Origin: Rubrobacter sp.
Lineage (GTDB): Bacteria; Actinomycetota; Rubrobacteria; Rubrobacterales; Rubrobacteraceae
Reading direction: 5' to 3'
Length of the DNA stretch: 8,880 nt
Assembly (NCBI GenBank): GCA_013815575.1
Contig: JACDFX010000034.1
Coordinates: 1 to 8,880, forward strand
Each line of letters opens with the position of its first letter. The first letter of the stretch is position 1. Position numbers and translations under genes: made by a program. Shown piece after piece: positions 7,093 through 8,880 of this stretch. The notes beneath the pieces were generated by a model. That model did no database searches. It saw nothing but the letters and a program-made list of their open reading frames with translations, and had not been told where the DNA came from.

Positions 7093-7109
7093 CCGCTGTA
7101 CGGTGACGG
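7086..7109. repeat. Inverted repeat overlapping the -35 element
   Basis: The arms are CCGTCTACCG (7086-7095) and CGGTGACGG (7101-7109), with a CTGTA loop. They match over nine pairs with one bulged base. Because the arm covers the candidate -35, it could be an operator for a regulator of the operon. No T-run follows on either strand, so it is not an obvious intrinsic terminator. Confidence 0.5.
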
Positions 7110-7133
7110 GGCGGGATGAGATCAGCGCCCCGT
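7106..7133. repeat. Perfect 8-bp inverted repeat, GC-rich hairpin
   Basis: The arms ACGGGGCG (7106-7113) and CGCCCCGT (7126-7133) are perfectly complementary around a 12-base loop. The hairpin begins 23 bases beyond the TAA that ends the decayed gene at 7156, so it may be the relic of that gene's terminator, but no T-run follows. It shares bases 7106-7109 with the neighbouring repeat, so in one RNA the two stems would exclude each other. Confidence 0.55.
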
Positions 7134-7155
7134 AAGAACTTCCTCTATCCCGTCC

Positions 7156-7763
7156 TTATTGGGCCGCCCCCGTGCCGTTGAAGTCCATGTAGTTGAGCTT
7201 GAACAGCTCCTGCTGGGTGGCGGAGGCGTTCTCGAAGACGAGGAACAACTCGTGCGTGCCACCGGGGCCCTTCACGGTCACCGGCGCGTCCCAACAGTGT
7301 CGACGCTATCCGCCAGCACGGTCGCGCTGCCGACGAGCGGACCTCGATGGTCCGCCGGCGGCGGAGTTCACCCGCAAGGACATCGAGTTGATGTTCCGCA
7401 GGTTGATGGGGGCGTAGGAGGTCCAACCCCCGTTCTCGATGGCGCCCACGCCGAATATATTGGCGTCGTCGCCGTGCCCATCGTCCACGATGGTCTGTAG
7501 CACGCCCTCACATCCCGTGGTGCTGGTGAGCGGGTGACCGTGCTTGTCGTGGCCGAGGACGTAGTTGACCTCGCCTTCGAGCAATCCACGTTCGCGCCGT
7601 CCTCCGGGCCGGTGACGGTAATCCTGAAGGGTACGGCGTCGCCGAACTCGAAGAAGCCACCGTCGGGCAGCTTGTTGGCGAAGCGCACCACGGCCGCCCG
7701 TCCACTCCGAACTCGGATCGTCGGCCCCGGGAACAACTCATTGTAGCCCCAGATCCGGGTACG
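7156..7763 (-). pseudogene. Decayed chimera: multicopper oxidase fragment joined to sugar-dehydrogenase/CBM6-type tail
   Basis: Reading down from 7763, one frame gives TRIWGYNELFPGPTIRVRSG then FANKLPDGG, the first-cupredoxin signature of a multicopper oxidase, without its N-terminus or any copper-binding region. The same frame passes straight into FEFGDAVPFRITVTGPEDG and VDCSK, a domain I associate with secreted PQQ-type sugar dehydrogenase and ThuA-like proteins. A frame change near 7573-7580 restores EVNYVLGHDKHGHPLTSTTG, ending NIFGV. The text then jumps near 7446 to NGGWTSYAPINLRNINSMSL, a CBM6-like carbohydrate-binding motif, so an internal segment is missing. Further frame changes occur near 7350-7357, 7331-7335 and 7288-7295, before GTHELFLVFENASATQQELF and the final TAA at 7156. 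No start codon or ribosome site was found. Four frame changes and two joints in about 600 bases indicate a dead gene. Confidence 0.85.
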
Positions 7764-7900
7764 AGGATAGGGATGATCTCAGCGGTTAACTAACCACTCT
7801 CGACGCCACGATGGCCGTAGCGTGTTACGGGACATGCGAGGATTACGATAGCCGGCATCTGAAGAGGCCCTTGGAGCGAGCGGGTAATCCGGACGGGCTC
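7764..7900. other. Intergenic stretch without recognised gene
   Basis: About 137 bases lie between the small membrane protein and the decayed gene. The minus-strand frame leading into the multicopper oxidase fragment meets a TGA at 7781-7779. I see only a short dyad, GGTTAACTAACC at 7784-7795, and no T-run terminator, RNA gene or persuasive promoter. Confidence 0.5.
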
Positions 7901-8113
7901 TCAGACGCCTATCTCCAGTACCTTGTGGGCTATATCCGTGAACTCCTGGCCTTCCACGGTGTTGGAGGCAAGCGAGCGAGTCGAGCCGTCGTCGAAGACG
8001 ATCCGGACAGCTTCCTCGCCGGGAGAATCCGTCCTCTGCAAATAGCTCTTGACCATCACCACCGCGCCGGCAAGGGCTCCGACGAGCAGCAGACCCCGGA
8101 ATAACCTCTTCAC
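7901..8113 (-). CDS. Small single-span membrane protein, 70 residues, family not recognised
   Basis: The GTG start at 8113 follows the roadblock gene's TAG with a two-base gap, and GGGGAGG at 8124-8130 is a well-placed Shine-Dalgarno site about ten bases upstream. Residues 1-6 (MKRLFR) are basic and 7-22 are hydrophobic (GLLLVGALAGAVVMVK region), giving one N-terminal membrane span or uncleaved signal anchor. After it comes an acidic linker (QRTDSPGEEA) and a short domain, RIVFDDGSTRSLASNTVEGQ, ending in DIAHKVLEIGV, which may form a small beta-hairpin plus helix. With basic residues inside, the C-terminal part would face out by the positive-inside rule, although K22 and R27 after the span leave this unsure. 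Co-translation with the roadblock protein suggests a shared membrane-associated role. I do not recognise the family. Confidence 0.75.
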   Translation of the reverse strand: MKRLFRGLLLVGALAGAVVMVKSYLQRTDSPGEEAVRIVFDDGSTRSLASNTVEGQEFTDIAHKVLEIGV

Positions 8114-8115
8114 GG

Positions 8116-8535
8116 CTACCCCACCTCCCCGGTGGCTTTTTTGATCTCCGCGCGGGCGTTGCGCATGTCGTAGAGGACGAGCCCGACTCGGGCCTCGGGG
8201 GCGGTCGTCGCCACCAGGGTGCCGCCTCCTTCCAGACCGACCATCAGGAGATGTCCAGCCTCGGTACGAACCCTGACCTGCGAGGCGAGATCCTTGCCTT
8301 CTTTCCGGGCCGAGCGACCGGCAAGGCCGACGAGCGCGCCGAGCATGGCCGCCACCCGCGCACGCTCGACGCCCGGCCCATGCGAGGAATACTGAAGGTC
8401 TCCGGTTGGTGAGAGCACCGAGCAAGACTCGATGTCTTCGGACAGCGCCCGAAGGTCCCCGAGCGCGCGCTCCAGTGCTCCGTCCGGAGCACCTCCCGCG
8501 TTTGATTCCGTGCCGCTTATTCTCCCCTCGGACAT
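8116..8535 (-). CDS. Roadblock/LC7-domain protein
   Basis: The protein has 139 residues. The ATG at 8535 has GGAGG at 8543-8547, seven bases upstream. The N-terminus of about 20 residues is Gly/Ser-rich and probably disordered. The roadblock/LC7 fold runs from about 24 to 130, with SCSVLSPTGDLQYSS at 38-52, the helix ARVAAMLGALVGLAGRSA at 59-76, GHLLMVGLEGGGTLVATT at 93-110, and VGLVLYDMRNARAEIKKA at 117-134. Bacterial roadblock proteins (MglB-like) dimerise and often modulate small Ras-like GTPases or act in signalling complexes. No GTPase is visible in this window. It is the first gene of a two-gene unit with the downstream membrane protein. Its partner is unknown. Confidence 0.85.
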   Translation of the reverse strand: MSEGRISGTESNAGGAPDGALERALGDLRALSEDIESCSVLSPTGDLQYSSHGPGVERARVAAMLGALVGLAGRSARKEGKDLASQVRVRTEAGHLLMVGLEGGGTLVATTAPEARVGLVLYDMRNARAEIKKATGEVG

Positions 8536-8542
8536 GCGAGAT

Positions 8543-8547
8543 CCTCC
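8543..8547 (-). promoter_or_regulatory. Shine-Dalgarno site of the roadblock gene
   Basis: GGAGG is seven bases upstream of the ATG at 8535 on the minus strand. It fixes this start over any internal alternative. Confidence 0.75.
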
Positions 8548-8577
8548 GTGCCACCAAGCCTACATTTCCAGGCGGGC

Positions 8578-8583
8578 ATTATA
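8578..8583 (-). promoter_or_regulatory. TATAAT -10 element of the roadblock unit
   Basis: There is a perfect TATAAT on the minus strand, 42 bases before the ATG at 8535. The position 17 bases upstream reads CGAAGA, a poor match to TTGACA, so any promoter here has a weak -35 and may depend on an activator or an alternative sigma factor. A 7-bp hairpin (8607-8624) lies immediately upstream of that -35 position. Confidence 0.5.
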
Positions 8584-8606
8584 TCCGATACACAACGCTA
8601 TCTTCG

Positions 8607-8624
8607 CGGGGAGCCGACTCCCCG
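8607..8624. repeat. Perfect 7-bp inverted repeat upstream of the roadblock promoter
   Basis: The arms are CGGGGAG (8607-8613) and CTCCCCG (8618-8624) around a four-base CCGA loop. No T-run follows on either strand. It sits between the sigma-factor terminator and the -10 element, so it could be a regulator site or a second, backup hairpin of the terminator. Confidence 0.5.
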
Positions 8625-8629
8625 GAACG

Positions 8630-8659
8630 AAAAGAGCCGCCAGGAATCCCCGACGGCTC
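8630..8659 (-). terminator. Rho-independent terminator of the sigma factor gene
   Basis: On the minus strand GAGCCGTC (8659-8652) pairs with GGCGGCTC (8641-8634) over eight pairs, including one T-G wobble, around a ten-base loop. TTTT (8633-8630) follows directly. It lies 26 bases after the sigma-factor stop, the expected arrangement. Confidence 0.85.
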
Positions 8660-8684
8660 CGCTAACTGCGTGATCTACGACTCT

Positions 8685-8879
8685 CTACGCCGCGACGTGG
8701 CGCAAGACTTTACCGTACTCGCCGCTCTTGAGCATCTGCTCGGCCTCGCGTTGAAGCTGGCGTACCCGCTCGCGCGAGATCCCCAACTCGTCGCTCAACT
8801 GCGCCAGGGTAGCCGAATCCTGCTGGTCGAGACCGTAGCGCCGGACGAGCACGTAGCGAGCCCTGTCGGGCAGCCGCTC
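8685..8879 (-). CDS. Sigma-70 family RNA polymerase sigma factor, C-terminal part (5' end beyond window)
   Basis: The last 64 residues plus the TAG stop are visible; the rest of the gene lies beyond the right edge. The text begins ERLPDRARYVLVRRYGLD, typical of region 4.1, and continues TLAQLSDELGISRERVRQLQ, the region 4.2 helix-turn-helix that reads the -35 element, then REAEQMLKSGEYGKVLRHVAA. The recognition helix SRERVRQLQREAEQML places it in the group 1-3 sigma-70 superfamily. The tail differs from the primary factor's usual ending, so a group 2 or 3 (alternative) factor is more likely, but the diagnostic regions 1 and 2 are not in view. A good terminator directly follows, so it is transcribed separately from the roadblock unit. 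Confidence 0.88.
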   Translation of the reverse strand, partial: ERLPDRARYVLVRRYGLDQQDSATLAQLSDELGISRERVRQLQREAEQMLKSGEYGKVLRHVAA

Positions 8880-8880
8880 T

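Noticed and set aside
7156..7763. Programmed frameshifting to explain the broken multicopper-oxidase/CBM6 region.
   Set aside because: At least four frame changes and missing domain segments with no slippery sites make decay far more likely.
7784..7795. Short dyad GGTTAACTAACC between the small membrane protein and the dead gene.
   Set aside because: The arms are only five bases, with no T-run and no promoter nearby, so chance is a sufficient explanation.
7811..8104. A plus-strand 97-codon frame.
   Set aside because: It is mostly the shadow of the small membrane protein gene on the minus strand and resembles nothing I know.
8114..8557. An upstream extension of the 70-residue protein through an alternative frame to 8557.
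   Set aside because: It overlaps the roadblock gene in another frame and is Arg/Gly-rich. The GTG at 8113 has a proper ribosome site and begins a normal membrane anchor.
1..8880. CRISPR arrays, tRNA or rRNA genes, insertion sequences and attachment sites.
   Set aside because: No regularly spaced repeats, cloverleaf-like segments, transposase-like proteins or terminal repeats were seen on either strand.

Overview
The window is high-GC DNA in which every gene I can support lies on the minus strand, so transcription runs from high to low coordinates. GTG starts are frequent, genes overlap by 4 bases, and the protein types (a roadblock/LC7 protein, a group 2/3-like sigma factor end, an actinobacterial-type myo-inositol phosphate synthase context) suggest an actinobacterium. 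My impression is a Rubrobacter-like lineage. That is an inference from composition and protein style, not a demonstrated identification.

Reading in the direction of transcription: (1) 8880-8685 holds the C-terminal end of a sigma-70 family factor (region 4 helix-turn-helix), followed by a clear rho-independent terminator. (2) 8583-7901 holds a TATAAT-type promoter, a roadblock/LC7-domain protein and a 70-residue single-span membrane protein, forming a two-gene unit. (3) About 7763-7156 is a badly decayed chimera. A multicopper-oxidase fragment is joined to a domain typical of secreted PQQ-type sugar dehydrogenase/ThuA proteins and then to a CBM6-like carbohydrate-binding end, with at least four frame changes. 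(4) 7133-7020 is an intergenic control region with two overlapping inverted repeats, a candidate promoter and a strong Shine-Dalgarno site. (5) 7011 to 1 is a seven-gene operon with essentially no intergenic space: myo-inositol-phosphate synthase, a UbiA-family membrane enzyme (EboC), a TIM-barrel sugar-phosphate isomerase-like protein, EboA, a TatD-like hydrolase (EboB), EboE (a second TIM barrel) and an alkaline-phosphatase-superfamily phosphodiesterase (EboF), which runs off the window.

The main discovery is region 5, a variant of the ebo cluster. In cyanobacteria this cluster is needed to move a scytonemin precursor to the periplasm, and it was also noted as transferred between bacteria and eustigmatophyte algae. 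The usual sugar-phosphate cyclase of that cluster, EboD (3-dehydroquinate-synthase-like), is not in the window. Instead the operon opens with a different sugar-phosphate cyclase, inositol-phosphate synthase, and carries one extra isomerase-like TIM barrel. I infer that the operon makes, and perhaps exports or anchors, a cyclitol-derived and possibly prenyl-linked metabolite. The cyclase makes the ring, the TIM barrels and TatD-like hydrolase modify it, EboC attaches a lipid or prenyl group at the membrane, and EboF removes a phosphate or nucleotide. The product is unknown.
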